Assembly (NCBI RefSeq): GCF_021173675.1
Contig: NZ_JAIHON010000001.1
Span: 769,879 to 833,878 of the forward strand
DNA length: 64,000 bases
Direction: 5' to 3'
Source: Streptomyces lincolnensis
GTDB taxonomy: Bacteria; Actinomycetota; Actinomycetes; Streptomycetales; Streptomycetaceae
In this document: positions 1 through 9,565 of the stretch, one piece after another
Numbering within the stretch: position 1 is the stretch's first letter
Layout: the number at the start of each line of letters is the position of its first letter
Made by a program: the position numbers and the translations under genes
The notes under the pieces: model-generated
The model's database searches: none
Seen by the model: the letters and a program-made list of their open reading frames with translations, nothing else
What the model was told of the DNA's origin: nothing

Positions 1-696
1 GGCGCCGTCCCAGTAGGCGTCGTTGCGGCGGAAGACGGCGGAGCGGCCGGGCGCGAAGGAGACGAAGCGGAAGGGGCCGGAGCCGACCGGCGCGGTGTCG
101 AAGTCCTTCGCTCCCGAGGGGATTATGTACGCCCCGAACGCGGCCAGCACGTTGGGGAATTCGGCGGTCGGCCGCTTGAGGACGAACTCGATGCTCCGCT
201 CGCCCGTGGCGCGGCTGGCGTCGAGGTCGATGGGTTCCAGGGAGGCCTTGGCGCGAAAGGCCTGCTTCGGGTCGGCGATCCGGCGGTAGCTGTGGAGGAC
301 GTCCTCGGCGGTGACCGGTCTGCCGTCGTGGAAGGTGGCCGCGCGCAGGGTGACCCGCCAGCGGGCCAGGGTCTTGTCGGCCTCCCACCCGGTGGCGAGG
401 CGGGGCTCGGCGGACAGGTCGTCGCCGTGGTCGGCGAGCTTGTCGTAGAGGGCCTTGGCGCGGGCCACGTCGGCGAACAGGTTGGCCAGGTGCGGGTCGA
501 GGGTCTCGCTGGCCCCGCCTCCGGCGAACGCGGCGCGCAGCCGGCCACCGCGCTTCGGGGTACCGCCGTCGCCGCCGTCACCGCCGTCCGCCGTGTCTTC
601 CGTGCCGCCTCCGCAGCCGACAAGGGTGAGGGCGGCGGCGCCGGTGGTGGCGGCGAGGAAGCCGCGGCGGCGCAGGCCGGGAATGCGTTCGTACAT
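1..696 (-). CDS. Family 5 ABC transporter substrate-binding lipoprotein (C-terminus outside window)
   Basis: The 232 visible codons start at ATG 696 and run off the left edge. The N-terminus has an arginine pair followed by a hydrophobic stretch and LTLVGCGGG, a lipobox with Cys near residue 28, so the protein is an exported lipoprotein, possibly Tat-routed (RRRGFLA). After an Asp/Gly-rich linker come features of the peptide/nickel/opine-binding SBP_bac_5 fold: TLDPHL near residue 65, a region reading FHDGRPVTAEDVLHSY, and a later GSGPFRFVSF. It lies 24 bp downstream of the preceding minus-strand gene and shares a transcription unit with an MFS protein behind a Zur/Fur-like box, so a metal-chelate ligand is more likely than plain peptides. 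That ligand is inferred. Confidence 0.85.
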   Translation of the reverse strand, partial: MYERIPGLRRRGFLAATTGAAALTLVGCGGGTEDTADGGDGGDGGTPKRGGRLRAAFAGGGASETLDPHLANLFADVARAKALYDKLADHGDDLSAEPRLATGWEADKTLARWRVTLRAATFHDGRPVTAEDVLHSYRRIADPKQAFRAKASLEPIDLDASRATGERSIEFVLKRPTAEFPNVLAAFGAYIIPSGAKDFDTAPVGSGPFRFVSFAPGRSAVFRRNDAYWDGA

Positions 697-720
697 GACT
701 GGTCCTTGGGGTGTGTCGGG

Positions 721-1122
721 TCAGCGGGTGGTGTGCGGGCGGGCCACGAGCCGCGGGCGGTGCCCGTCGACCGTCGCGCCGGAGGCGAGGAAGCCGTCGA
801 ACCGGCAGCCGGTTTGGCGGTACGACAGGGAGCCGTCCGGGCAGACCACCGCGCCGAACCCGGACGGACCGACGCCGAAGCCGCGCAGCCCGACCCGGAC
901 TTCCGTGGCCCCTGGGTGCCGGGCGGGGGCGTGCGCGGGCAGCGTCCCGGTCGGGTCGGCGCCGGTGACCGTACGGCCCCGGGCGTACCGGTGGGTGCCG
1001 CAGTCCCCGTCGAGGACGCGCGCGCCGGTGCCGTGGCGGCGCGGGCGGTGCTCGGCCCAGCGACCGGGCAGGCGTTCGGCGTCGGGGAAGCGCGCCTCCG
1101 GCAGCCAGAGGTCGCCGTTCAT
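721..1122 (-). CDS. Small hypothetical protein, translationally coupled to MFS exporter
   Basis: This 133-residue protein starts at an ATG that overlaps the stop of the upstream MFS gene (ATGA). The coupling and its place between MFS and binding-protein genes suggest it belongs to the operon. I recognise no domain. The sequence is rich in Arg, Gly and His, with three scattered Cys, no signal peptide and no membrane segment. A C-terminal half with Gly-aromatic spacing (VGLRGFGVGPSGFGAVV) looks like beta-strand-rich protein. It may also be the remnant of a longer gene, since its composition is less regular than its neighbours. Confidence 0.5.
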   Translation of the reverse strand: MNGDLWLPEARFPDAERLPGRWAEHRPRRHGTGARVLDGDCGTHRYARGRTVTGADPTGTLPAHAPARHPGATEVRVGLRGFGVGPSGFGAVVCPDGSLSYRQTGCRFDGFLASGATVDGHRPRLVARPHTTR

Positions 1123-2381
1123 CGGGCCCCGCTCCCCTCTTCGGCGGGCGCCGGGGCGGGGGTCGGCCGCGAGGTGCCCGGCAGCGCCCCGCGCCGCTGG
1201 AGCAGGGCGACCCCGCCCGCCGAGGCCAGGCCGACCAGGGCGCAGCACACCCAGGGCAGCCAGCCGGCGCCGGTCCGTTCCGCAGTGTCCATGGCCCAGC
1301 CGACGACGGTGCTGCCGATCGCGGCGGCGATGCCGGAGACGACGTAGAAGACGCCGAAGTAGGTGCCGGTCAGCTCGGGGCGGCCGAAGCCGGGGACGAG
1401 CTCCATCACGAACGGCGAGGCGATCATGACGCCGAGGTAGAGCAGGAGGGCGCCGAGCAGCACCAGGGCGGTGGCGGCCGGACCGCTGTGCCTGCTCACG
1501 AGCGCGGGCGGCAGGAAGGCCAGGCCCATCACCGCGAGCCCGACGGCGATCCAGGGTCCCCTGGCGCCACGGGACTTGAGGGTGCGGGTCAGGTGCAGTT
1601 GGAGGGCGAGGTTGGCGAGGGTGCCGACCAGGAAGACCAGGCCGGCCGCTCCGGCCCAGCCGGTGGCCTGCCGGGCGCCCGCGGGGAGCAGCAGGTAGAG
1701 CTGGTTCTCCAGGGTGTACATGCCGACCATGGCGAGGGCGAACGCGAGGAAGGCACGGTTGCCGACGACCTCCCGCCAGTCCGCGAGGACCCCGGTTCCG
1801 CTCGGTGCGACCTTCCGCGCGGGCAGGACGAGGGCCTGCGCCACGGTGAGGACGGCGAAGATGCCGGCGGCGGTGAGCGCGGAGGCGCGGAAGTCGACGA
1901 GGAGGAGCGCGCTGCCCAGCAGCGGCCCGATCAGCGCGCCGGTGGTGGCGAACACGTTGAACAGCGCGAACGCCTCCGCCTTGCGCTCCCCCGCCTCCTG
2001 GGCGAGGTAGGCGCGCACGGCCGGGTTGAACAGCGCCCCGGCGAGCCCGCTGAGCACGGACGCGGCGAGCAGCACGGGCAGTCCGTCGCCGAGCGCGAAC
2101 AGCCCGAACCCGACCGTGCGCAAGGCGCATCCGGCGATGATGACGCCCCGCGCGCCGAGCCGGTCGGCCGCGGAGCCGCCGATGATGAACAGGCCCTGCT
2201 GGCTGAGGTTGCGCACCCCGAGCACGATCCCGACGACGGCCGCCGACATGCCGAGATTGTCGGTGAGGTGGGTGGCGAGGTAGGGGATCAGCAGGTAGAA
2301 GCCGGTGTTGACGCCGAGCTGGTTGACCAGCAGGAGCCGGACGGCGAGCGGGAACCCGCGCATCTCGCGCCACGTCCGCAT
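1119..2381 (-). CDS. MFS transporter (probable exporter)
   Basis: This 420-residue major facilitator has about twelve hydrophobic segments and N-terminal MFS hallmarks (VNQLGVNTGFYLLIPYLATHL, then GIVLGVRNLSQQGLFIIGGSAADRLGARG containing the loop 2-3 motif). I placed the start at ATG 2381 because GAGGAGG lies 8 nt upstream. An ATG 69 bp further upstream has no comparable ribosome site and would place the regulatory box almost at the start codon. It is first in an operon with a coupled unknown gene and a family-5 binding protein. A Zur/Fur-like box about 85 bp upstream suggests metal-repressed export, for instance of a chelator. The substrate is unknown. Confidence 0.85.
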   Translation of the reverse strand: MRTWREMRGFPLAVRLLLVNQLGVNTGFYLLIPYLATHLTDNLGMSAAVVGIVLGVRNLSQQGLFIIGGSAADRLGARGVIIAGCALRTVGFGLFALGDGLPVLLAASVLSGLAGALFNPAVRAYLAQEAGERKAEAFALFNVFATTGALIGPLLGSALLLVDFRASALTAAGIFAVLTVAQALVLPARKVAPSGTGVLADWREVVGNRAFLAFALAMVGMYTLENQLYLLLPAGARQATGWAGAAGLVFLVGTLANLALQLHLTRTLKSRGARGPWIAVGLAVMGLAFLPPALVSRHSGPAATALVLLGALLLYLGVMIASPFVMELVPGFGRPELTGTYFGVFYVVSGIAAAIGSTVVGWAMDTAERTGAGWLPWVCCALVGLASAGGVALLQRRGALPGTSRPTPAPAPAEEGSGAR

Positions 2382-2465
2382 GTGCCGCCACCTCCTCGAC
2401 TTCGGGCTCCGGGTACCGGCCCCCTTCGTCCGGAGGGGGCCTGGCTGCATGCAGGGACAAGCTAT

Positions 2466-2480
2466 CGATAATCATTTTCA
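2466..2480. promoter_or_regulatory. Zur/Fur-like operator
   Basis: The sequence CGATAATCATTTTCA matches the Streptomyces Zur palindrome as I recall it, TGAAAATCATTTTCA, at 13 of 15 positions. It stands out as an A/T-rich island in GC-rich DNA, about 85 bp before the MFS start on the minus strand. Fur-type boxes are related, so zinc versus iron control is not settled from sequence alone. Confidence 0.6.
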
Positions 2481-2609
2481 TTTACCAGTCCCTTACGGAA
2501 GCGGGCCGGGTGCGCCGGAGACGGAGACAGACCGGGGCATTCCCCCTAGAGTTGGCCGGAGCGAGCCCCGAGTTTCCGTAACGAGCCCCGGTCCACGCGG
2601 TGGTGATGG

Positions 2610-5600
2610 ATGGTCAGGTCCTCGTCCGAGTCCCATCGGGCCGCTTCGTCGCAGCGGGCGGCGGTCCCCGCCCTTCCCCCGCACCACATCGAGCGCACGG
2701 CGCTGCTCGACACGGTCCGCGGACTGCTGCTGCCCGGGCGGAGCACCCGGGGCAGGAACCTGGTCGGGCTGGTGGGGGCCGCCGGCTCCGGCAAGTCGAC
2801 GCTGGCCCGGGCCGTCGCCCTGGACGCCGACATCGCGGCGCACTTCCACGAGGTCCTGTGGATCGAGGCCGAGCCGGGCGCCGACGCGGTGGAGCACCAG
2901 CACCGGCTGTCCGTCGCCCTCGGGGACGCCCGGCCCGTCCCCGACGTGACGTCCGGCAGGGAGCGCCTGGCCGAACTCCTCGCGGACGGGCGGCGGTTGG
3001 TCGTACTGGACGGAGTGGAGCGGCGGGAGCAGTGGGACACGATCGGTCTCGCCGGCCCGCGCTGCGCGCTGCTGATCACCAGCCGTGATCGCGGGGTGCC
3101 GCACTCCCAGGCCCACGGCCGGATCTGCGAAGTCGCCCCGCTGGACGCCGAAGCGGGCCACCGCCTCCTCACGGCATGGGCCGGCCGCCCGGACGAGGAC
3201 CTTCCGCCCGCGGCCGCCTCGTTCGCCGAGGTCTGCCGGGGCCTGCCCGCGGCACTGGCCTGTGCGGGCGGCCTGGTCGCGGTCGGCTGGAGCCGGCAAC
3301 AAGTGCGCACGCGGCTCGACGCGGCGGTCCTGTCACGGCTGCGCACCGACCCGCCCCGGCCCGGCCCGGACGACTCCCGGCCGTACCTGATGGCGGCGCT
3401 CGACGTGGCCGTGTCCGCGCTCGACGACGGCCTGCTCGAACGGTATCTGTCGCTCGCCGTCTTCGAGGCGCGCGGCCCCGTCCCGGTCGAGGTGGCCGCC
3501 CTGCTGTGGCGGTCGGCGGGACGGAAGGGGTCGGGGGACGCGCCCCCGCCGGACATCGCGGCCGAGGAGACCGTCGACGCGCTCGCCCGCCGCGCCCTCG
3601 TCCGCCACGACCCCGGGACCCGCCGGTTCACGCTGGACGCCCCGCAGTTCGAGCACCTGCGGGAGTTCCTGGGCCCGCGGGAACTCCGGGAACTGCACCA
3701 CGAGACGGCGACGGCGTTGCTGGACCGCTGGGGCTGCCTGGACCGCGGGCTTCCGCGCACGGCGGACGGGGACTTCGGCGACGACCCCGTCGACCGCTAC
3801 GGCCTGGAGCGGGTGGTCGGTCATCTCGTGGCCGCGGGCGACCACGACGAGGCGCACGCCCTCCTCGCCCTCGACGGGCGCCCCGTCGAGGGCGGATCGT
3901 CGGAGCCGGGCAACCTCTGGTTCGCCGTACAGGAACGCGCCGACGGGACGGCGACCTGGCTGCGGGACCTCGAACTCGCCCGCCGCACGGCACAGGAGGC
4001 GCCGACCGGGGGCGCCCCTCCGCGAGTGGGCCTGGAGGCGCGGTACGCCCTGATGCGAGGCTCGGTGAGCAGTCTGACCGCCGCCCTGCCGGTGCCGCTG
4101 CTGCCGGCCCTGGTCGAGCAGGGCGTCTGGACACCCGCCCGGGCTCTGGCGTACGCCCGCACGACGTTCTCGCAACCCGCCGTCCGGGCCGACGCGTTCG
4201 AGGCACTGCTGCCGGTTCTGCCCGCGCGGACCCGGTCCCGGGTGGTGGACGAGCTCGCGGCCGCCGCAGTGGCGAGCCCCGGGTTCGGCGAGGCGGCCTG
4301 GCGACTGGCCCGGCTGGAGGGCGAGTTGCCCCACGAGAGGCGGCTCGATCTGCTCCGGGGGGCGCTGCGGAGTGCGTCGCCCGTCGACTTGTTGGGGCGG
4401 CGCTTGTCGGAGGGGTCACTGTCCCACCTCACCAGGCTCTTTCTCGAGGTGCCGGAGCAGTTGCTCGCCCGGGTCCTGGAGTCCGCCGTCCGGCAGCGGA
4501 AGCCGCACGACGGCCACACCGTACCGAACCGGACCGAGGCCCTGATCGCCCTGGCCCGGCACACCTCCGGAGACCGGCGGTACCGGTACACCGCCGAGGC
4601 CCTGGCCGCCGCCCAGGCGATCGAGGCCCCGTACCCGCGCGCCACCGCCCTGTGCGCCATCGCCGCCCTGCAGGAGGCGGGCGCCCGGGAGCTCACCCTG
4701 AAGCTCGCCCTGCGGGCCGCCCGCAAGGAGCGGTCGGGTTACCTCCGGGCGGACGCGCTGACCTCGGTGGCCCGTCTGCTGTCGGAGCCGCGGCGCGGTC
4801 GGCTGCTGGCGCAGGTCTTCCACAAGGCCCGCCGCGACACGGACGGACCGGCCCCCGTGCCCCTGGCGGCCGTCGTGCCGCACGTGCCCGAGCAGCTGGT
4901 GCCCGACGCGCTGGAGGCCGCGCGCCGGCTCGCCGATCCCGGTGCCCGCTGTGACCTCCTGCTGGACATCGGCCGGCGCCTGGCCACGGAGGACCGCTCC
5001 GCCGTCGTGGCCGAGGCGCTGTCCGCCGCCCGGGAGGTGCCGGTCGCGGGCGGGGAGCGGGCCCGGGCGCTGTGCCGGGTGGCCGAGCGGCTTGCCGGGG
5101 ACGGGCGCCGGGCCGTCGTCGCCGAGGCGCTGGCCTCGGCACGGTTCGTCGCCGACCACGGCCGGCTCGCGCCCGCGTACGCGGCCCTGGCCGCGCACGT
5201 CCCGCCGTACGAGAGCGCCGGGTTCACCGATCACGCGCTCGCCCTGGCCCGCACCCTCCCGCCCGAGCGGCGGCTGCCCACGCTGCATCTGCTGCTGCCC
5301 CATCTCCGCCCGCCCCGGTCGGCCGAGGTGGGCGAGGAGATGATCGCCCTCGCGATGCGGGACGCCACCCCCGCGCACGTGATGGCCCGTATCGCGCCCG
5401 ACCTGCCGGCCGAGTCGGCCCGCCGCGCGACCGACCTCACCCTGGGTCTGCGCCCCGACAACCGGCCCGAGAAGATCGCCCGGGTGGTGGCCCTGGCCCA
5501 CCTCACCGCGTACCTGCCGGAGGAGGGACTGGTCGAACCGATCGCGGGACAACTGGTGACCGCGCATGTCGCCATCCTGCTCCCGGCGCTGCGGAAGATG

Positions 5601-6215
5601 GCGCCGCGGATGGCGCCGGGAGTGCTCCGCAGGACCATCGGGCGGGCCGAGGACCACCACGACGACGAGGACATGATGCTGGTGACGGCCGTGCTCGCGC
5701 CCTGGATGGCCGGCGGGGGCCGGGCCGTGCTCGAGTTCCTGCCGGAGGCCGCGCGCCGCCGTTCCGACGCCCGGTACCGGTGCCGGCTGCTGACCCTGGT
5801 GGCCGAGAACCTCCCCGCGGCCGAGGCGGAGCCGCCGCTCGCCGAGGCCCGCAGCCAGGCGCGGCTGATCAGCACTCCGCAGACCCGCGCCGACGCGCTC
5901 ACCGACATCGCCCGGCAGCTTCCGGAGCCGCTCCGCACCGAGGTGTTCCGCGAGGCCTCCACCGCCGCCGCGGCGGTGGAGGAACTCCCCGACCGTGCCG
6001 CGACGACGGCCCGGCTCGCCCGGACCGTGGCGGAGACCGGGACGGTCGACACCGCCTGGCGGGACTTCGGGCGCCCCGCACTGCTGCTGGCGGCCCAGCT
6101 CGGGCGCGCGGCGGTGGTGGAACAGCTCGCCCACCCTTCCTGCCGGGACGTGCTCGCCGAGGCCGCGCCGGACATCGCCGAGGCGCTGCGCGACGTCACG
6201 CGCTGGTGGCCCTGA
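2610..6215 (+). CDS. STAND-family NTPase (NB-ARC-like) with long helical-repeat C-terminus
   Basis: The protein has 1201 residues and no signal peptide. The first ~30 residues carry no effector-like domain. An NB-ARC-type P-loop NTPase follows: Walker A GAAGSGKST near residue 58, Walker B RLVVLDGVE near 130, and a sensor-like LLITSRD near 154. Winged-helix-like sequence continues to about residue 450. The last ~700 residues are Ala/Leu/Arg-rich repeats of 30-40 residues (ALALARTLPPERRLPTLHLLLPHL type), probably a HEAT/TPR-like solenoid for ligand sensing. STAND proteins act as regulators or as phage sensors. No separate effector gene is adjacent, so its role is open. The ribosome site is weak. 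Confidence 0.75.
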   Translation: MVRSSSESHRAASSQRAAVPALPPHHIERTALLDTVRGLLLPGRSTRGRNLVGLVGAAGSGKSTLARAVALDADIAAHFHEVLWIEAEPGADAVEHQHRLSVALGDARPVPDVTSGRERLAELLADGRRLVVLDGVERREQWDTIGLAGPRCALLITSRDRGVPHSQAHGRICEVAPLDAEAGHRLLTAWAGRPDEDLPPAAASFAEVCRGLPAALACAGGLVAVGWSRQQVRTRLDAAVLSRLRTDPPRPGPDDSRPYLMAALDVAVSALDDGLLERYLSLAVFEARGPVPVEVAALLWRSAGRKGSGDAPPPDIAAEETVDALARRALVRHDPGTRRFTLDAPQFEHLREFLGPRELRELHHETATALLDRWGCLDRGLPRTADGDFGDDPVDRYGLERVVGHLVAAGDHDEAHALLALDGRPVEGGSSEPGNLWFAVQERADGTATWLRDLELARRTAQEAPTGGAPPRVGLEARYALMRGSVSSLTAALPVPLLPALVEQGVWTPARALAYARTTFSQPAVRADAFEALLPVLPARTRSRVVDELAAAAVASPGFGEAAWRLARLEGELPHERRLDLLRGALRSASPVDLLGRRLSEGSLSHLTRLFLEVPEQLLARVLESAVRQRKPHDGHTVPNRTEALIALARHTSGDRRYRYTAEALAAAQAIEAPYPRATALCAIAALQEAGARELTLKLALRAARKERSGYLRADALTSVARLLSEPRRGRLLAQVFHKARRDTDGPAPVPLAAVVPHVPEQLVPDALEAARRLADPGARCDLLLDIGRRLATEDRSAVVAEALSAAREVPVAGGERARALCRVAERLAGDGRRAVVAEALASARFVADHGRLAPAYAALAAHVPPYESAGFTDHALALARTLPPERRLPTLHLLLPHLRPPRSAEVGEEMIALAMRDATPAHVMARIAPDLPAESARRATDLTLGLRPDNRPEKIARVVALAHLTAYLPEEGLVEPIAGQLVTAHVAILLPALRKMAPRMAPGVLRRTIGRAEDHHDDEDMMLVTAVLAPWMAGGGRAVLEFLPEAARRRSDARYRCRLLTLVAENLPAAEAEPPLAEARSQARLISTPQTRADALTDIARQLPEPLRTEVFREASTAAAAVEELPDRAATTARLARTVAETGTVDTAWRDFGRPALLLAAQLGRAAVVEQLAHPSCRDVLAEAAPDIAEALRDVTRWWP

Positions 6216-6266
6216 TCGCCGCACGACGTCTCACGGCGGTGGCCGTGATCGCCGGTGTACTCCCCC

Positions 6267-6281
6267 CTGTTGAATGAACCA
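6267..6281. promoter_or_regulatory. Putative RpiR operator upstream of GH84 gene
   Basis: CTGTTGAATGAACCA matches the locus consensus TGGTTGATTGAACCA at 12 of 15 positions. It is also the left part of a perfect inverted repeat, with 10-bp arms CTGTTGAATG and CATTCAACAG separated by 3 nt, spanning 6267-6289. It lies about 100 bp before the GH84 start. Confidence 0.6.
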
Positions 6282-6383
6282 TTCAACAGCCCTAACATCC
6301 TCCGGTGGATGCATTCACCCGCCCATGGGAGTCCCCCGAGCGTTCCCCTCCGGGGCGTCCCGGGCGCCTCGGAAGGAGGACCC

Positions 6384-9300
6384 GTGCCTGCCCCCACCCG
6401 TGTCGGATCCCCGCGTGTCAGACCCACTCGCGTGAGACGGACGGCCATCGCCCTGCTGCTGGCCGCCGGCCTGGCGGCCCCGACGAGCCACGCGTCGGCG
6501 GCACCCCGCCCGACCGCACCCCAGGTGTGGCCGACCCCCCGGAGCATGCACCTGGGCCACGCCCAACTCCCCGTCCCCGACCGCGTCGTGGAGGTCGTCG
6601 GCCCCGACACGGACCCCTCGGCCCGCCGCGTCGTGGAAACCGCCCTACGCGCCGCCGGAGCCGACCACATCACCACCGTGACCGCCGGCGACAGACCCCC
6701 CACCGCCCACCTCACCGTCTACGTCGGCGGCCCCACCGAGAACAAGGCCACCGACGGCGCGCTGAAGCGCCTGGGCGCCGCACTCCCGACCGGCCTCGCC
6801 CCCGGCGGATACGTGCTGGCGGCACGACGCACGAACGGCCGCTCCCTCCTCGCCCTCTCCGGCGTCGACACCACCGGCACCTTCTACGCGGCCCAGACCC
6901 TGCGCCAACTGCTCGCCGGACAGCGGGCGTTGCCCGAGGTGACCGTCCGGGACTGGCCGGCCGCCGCGCTGCGCGGAGTGATCGAGGGGTTCTACGGCAC
7001 CCCGTGGACGCACGCCGAGCGCCTGCGCCAACTCGACTTCTACGGCCGTACGAAGCAGAACGTCTACGTCTACTCCCCCAAGGACGACGACTATCTGCGC
7101 GCCCGCTGGCGCGACCCGTACCCGGCCGCCGACCTGGCCCGGCTGAAGGAACTGACCGACCGGGCCGCGGCCAACCACGTCCGCTTCACCTACGCGCTCT
7201 CCCCCGGCCTGTCGGTCTGCTACTCCTCCGCCTCCGACATCAAGGCCCTCACCGCCAAGTTCGACTCGCTGTACGCGATCGGGGTCCGCTCCTTCGCCGT
7301 TCCGCTGGACGACATCAGCTACACCAAGTGGAACTGCGCCGAGGACGAGAAGGAGTTCGGCACGGGCGGCGGCGCGGCCGGTGCCGCACAGGCGCATCTG
7401 CTCAACGCGGTGTGGAAGGAGTTCTCCGCCGAACACACCGATCTGGCACCCCTGGAGATGGTGCCGACCGAGTACTCCGACCTCGCCGACTCCCCGTACA
7501 AGAAGGCGCTGCGGGAGCGGCTCGACAAGGACGTGGTGGTGGAGTGGACCGGCGTCGGCGTGATCGCGCCGACCATCACCGCCGACCAGGTCTCCAAGGC
7601 CCGTGAGGTGTACGGCCATCCGATCCTGGTCTGGGACAACTACCCGGTCAACGACTACGTCACCAGCCGTCTGCTGCTCGGCCCCTACACGGGCCGCGAG
7701 CCCGGCGTGGCCAGTGCCGCGACCGGCGTGACCGCCAACCCGATGGTCCAGGCGGAGGCGAGCAGGCTCGCCCTGTTCACCTCGGCCGCCTACCTCTGGA
7801 ACCCGCGGGCCTACGACCCGAGGCAGGCGTTCCTCGCCTCGGTCCGCGATCTGGCCGGACCGGACACCGGAGCCGCCAAGTGGCTGCGGATCTTCGCCGA
7901 GAACAACTACTCCTCCCAGCTGGACGCCACCGAGTCCCCGACACTGACGAAGCTGATCGCCGCCTTCCGTACGGCGTACGAGCAGGACAGCGGCCTGGAC
8001 CGGGCCGCCGCCGCGCTCAGGAACTACTTCACCGACATGGCCGCCACCCCCGCCCAGTTGCGCGCCCGCCTCGACAACCCCGGTTTCCTCGACGAGACCG
8101 CCGCCTGGCTGGACAAGCTCGGCCGCTACGGCGCGGCGGGCCGCACCGCGGTCGATCTGCTCCTCGCGCACAAGCGGGGCGACACGGACGCCGTCACCAC
8201 GTACTGGAATGAACTCCGGTCCGACCGCAAGGAGTTGGACGCGATACCCGAGCAGGTGTCCCCGGGTGTGATGGACCAGTTCCTCTACACGACGATGCTG
8301 GAGAACGCGCCCGATCCCGGTGTCGACGCCTCCTTCTCCCCCGGCTCCCTCTCCCTGAAGCCCGGCGCCTCCGACACGGTGACCCTCGCCCTGTCCGACC
8401 CGCGGTCCACCGCCGCGAAGACGGTCTCCTGGAAGCTCGCCGTACCCGACGGTGTCACCGCCACGCCCACCGAGGGCACGGCGACGGTCCCGGCGGGCGG
8501 CAGCGCCTCGGCCACCGTCACGCTGACCGCGAAGACGGCGGGCGTCCACCCGGTCGTGGTGTCCGGCACCGGGATCCTCGACCGGGCGATCCCGGTCCGG
8601 GTCGCGGACGGCGACGGCACCGCGAAAGCCCTGACCGCCAACTTCAGCGGCGCGTCGGTCAGTTCCGTCGACCTGGGTGACGGCACGACCACGAACATCA
8701 CCGTCGGCGCCAACCCCGGCGAGGTAGTCGCCGCCGCCGACGGCCGTACCGCCTACGCCGCCAACCAGGGCTCGAACACGGTCAGCGTGATCGACGTGCC
8801 GAGCGCCAAGGTCACCGCCACGGTCGCCGTGGGCCGCGTCCCGGCCGGCCTCGCCCTCACCCCGGACGGTGCCACCCTCTGGGTCGCCAACTACACGGAC
8901 GGCACGGTCCAGCCCGTCGACACCGGCACCCTGAAGGCGGGCACCCCGGTCACGGTGGGCTCGGGCCCGGAGAACATGGCGATCACCCCCGACGGCACGA
9001 CGCTCTACGTGGCGAACATCCACGACAACACCGTCAGCCCCGTCGACCTCACCACCGCGAAGGCGGGCGATCCCATCCCGGTCGGTCCGCGCCCCTTCAA
9101 CGTCGTCGCGGCACCCGACGGGAAGACGGTCTACGTCTCCAACTCCGGCGGCTCGACGGTCACCCCGATCGACACCGCCACCCACGACACCGAGCCCACC
9201 CTCCTGGTCACCGGCCAGGCCTACGGCCTCGCCTTCTCCCCGGACGGCCGCACCCTCTGGGTCAGCCCGAGCAACGGCGACACGGTCACCCCGATCGACA

Positions 9301-9497
9301 CGGCGACCGGAGCACCGGGCCAGCAGATCACCGCAGGCAAGTCCGCCTTCGACGTGGCCCTGAACTGGAACGGCACCACGGCCTACGTCACGACGGCAGA
9401 CGGAAACAGCTTGGTACCGATCGACGTGGCATCAGGCAAGGCTGGGGCGCCCTATACGACGGGCGCCTATCCACTAGCGGTAGCCCTGACCCCCTAG
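6384..9497 (+). CDS. Secreted GH84 beta-N-acetylglucosaminidase with YVTN beta-propeller
   Basis: This 1037-residue enzyme starts at GTG 6384 with GGAAGGAGG 4 nt upstream. The N-terminus (arginine-rich, then AIALLLAAGLAAPTSHASAA) is a Sec signal peptide. A GH20b/GH84-type N domain precedes the catalytic domain, recognised by RGVIEGFYGTPWTHAERL near residue 200 and the paired catalytic aspartates in FAVPLDDISYTKWN near 310. Family members remove beta-linked GlcNAc by substrate-assisted catalysis. A beta-sandwich follows from about 640. The last ~290 residues are seven repeats of the YVTN type (GTTLYVANIHDNTVSPVD), a propeller that may hold glycoprotein or cell surface. A putative RpiR operator precedes it, placing it in the glycan regulon. 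Confidence 0.9.
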   Translation: MPAPTRVGSPRVRPTRVRRTAIALLLAAGLAAPTSHASAAPRPTAPQVWPTPRSMHLGHAQLPVPDRVVEVVGPDTDPSARRVVETALRAAGADHITTVTAGDRPPTAHLTVYVGGPTENKATDGALKRLGAALPTGLAPGGYVLAARRTNGRSLLALSGVDTTGTFYAAQTLRQLLAGQRALPEVTVRDWPAAALRGVIEGFYGTPWTHAERLRQLDFYGRTKQNVYVYSPKDDDYLRARWRDPYPAADLARLKELTDRAAANHVRFTYALSPGLSVCYSSASDIKALTAKFDSLYAIGVRSFAVPLDDISYTKWNCAEDEKEFGTGGGAAGAAQAHLLNAVWKEFSAEHTDLAPLEMVPTEYSDLADSPYKKALRERLDKDVVVEWTGVGVIAPTITADQVSKAREVYGHPILVWDNYPVNDYVTSRLLLGPYTGREPGVASAATGVTANPMVQAEASRLALFTSAAYLWNPRAYDPRQAFLASVRDLAGPDTGAAKWLRIFAENNYSSQLDATESPTLTKLIAAFRTAYEQDSGLDRAAAALRNYFTDMAATPAQLRARLDNPGFLDETAAWLDKLGRYGAAGRTAVDLLLAHKRGDTDAVTTYWNELRSDRKELDAIPEQVSPGVMDQFLYTTMLENAPDPGVDASFSPGSLSLKPGASDTVTLALSDPRSTAAKTVSWKLAVPDGVTATPTEGTATVPAGGSASATVTLTAKTAGVHPVVVSGTGILDRAIPVRVADGDGTAKALTANFSGASVSSVDLGDGTTTNITVGANPGEVVAAADGRTAYAANQGSNTVSVIDVPSAKVTATVAVGRVPAGLALTPDGATLWVANYTDGTVQPVDTGTLKAGTPVTVGSGPENMAITPDGTTLYVANIHDNTVSPVDLTTAKAGDPIPVGPRPFNVVAAPDGKTVYVSNSGGSTVTPIDTATHDTEPTLLVTGQAYGLAFSPDGRTLWVSPSNGDTVTPIDTATGAPGQQITAGKSAFDVALNWNGTTAYVTTADGNSLVPIDVASGKAGAPYTTGAYPLAVALTP

Positions 9498-9516
9498 GGG
9501 CGCGGGGAACTGCGCG
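9494..9516. repeat. Dispersed repeat, copy 1 (CCCCTAGGGG-type)
   Basis: CTAGGGGCGCGGGGAACTGCGCG covers the last codon and stop of the GH84 gene and the start of the convergent gap. The same sequence recurs at 15994-16018. I recall near-identical elements near gene ends in many Streptomyces genomes. The CCCC-TA-GGGG start and GCGCGGGGAACTGCGCG can fold into small hairpins, so a terminator or processing role is possible. Confidence 0.6.
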
Positions 9517-9565
9517 CTCAACCCCCACCGGGCCGCAGCCGACAACGAACCCCGAAACAGAACCC

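Noticed and set aside
2305..2949. Plus-strand open frame across the MFS start and the STAND gene start
   Set aside because: It overlaps two better-supported genes and the Zur-like box, and its sequence is low-complexity.
6645..9185. Minus-strand open frame of 846 codons antisense to the GH84 gene
   Set aside because: Low-complexity Gly/Val/Arg shadow of a strongly supported coding region.
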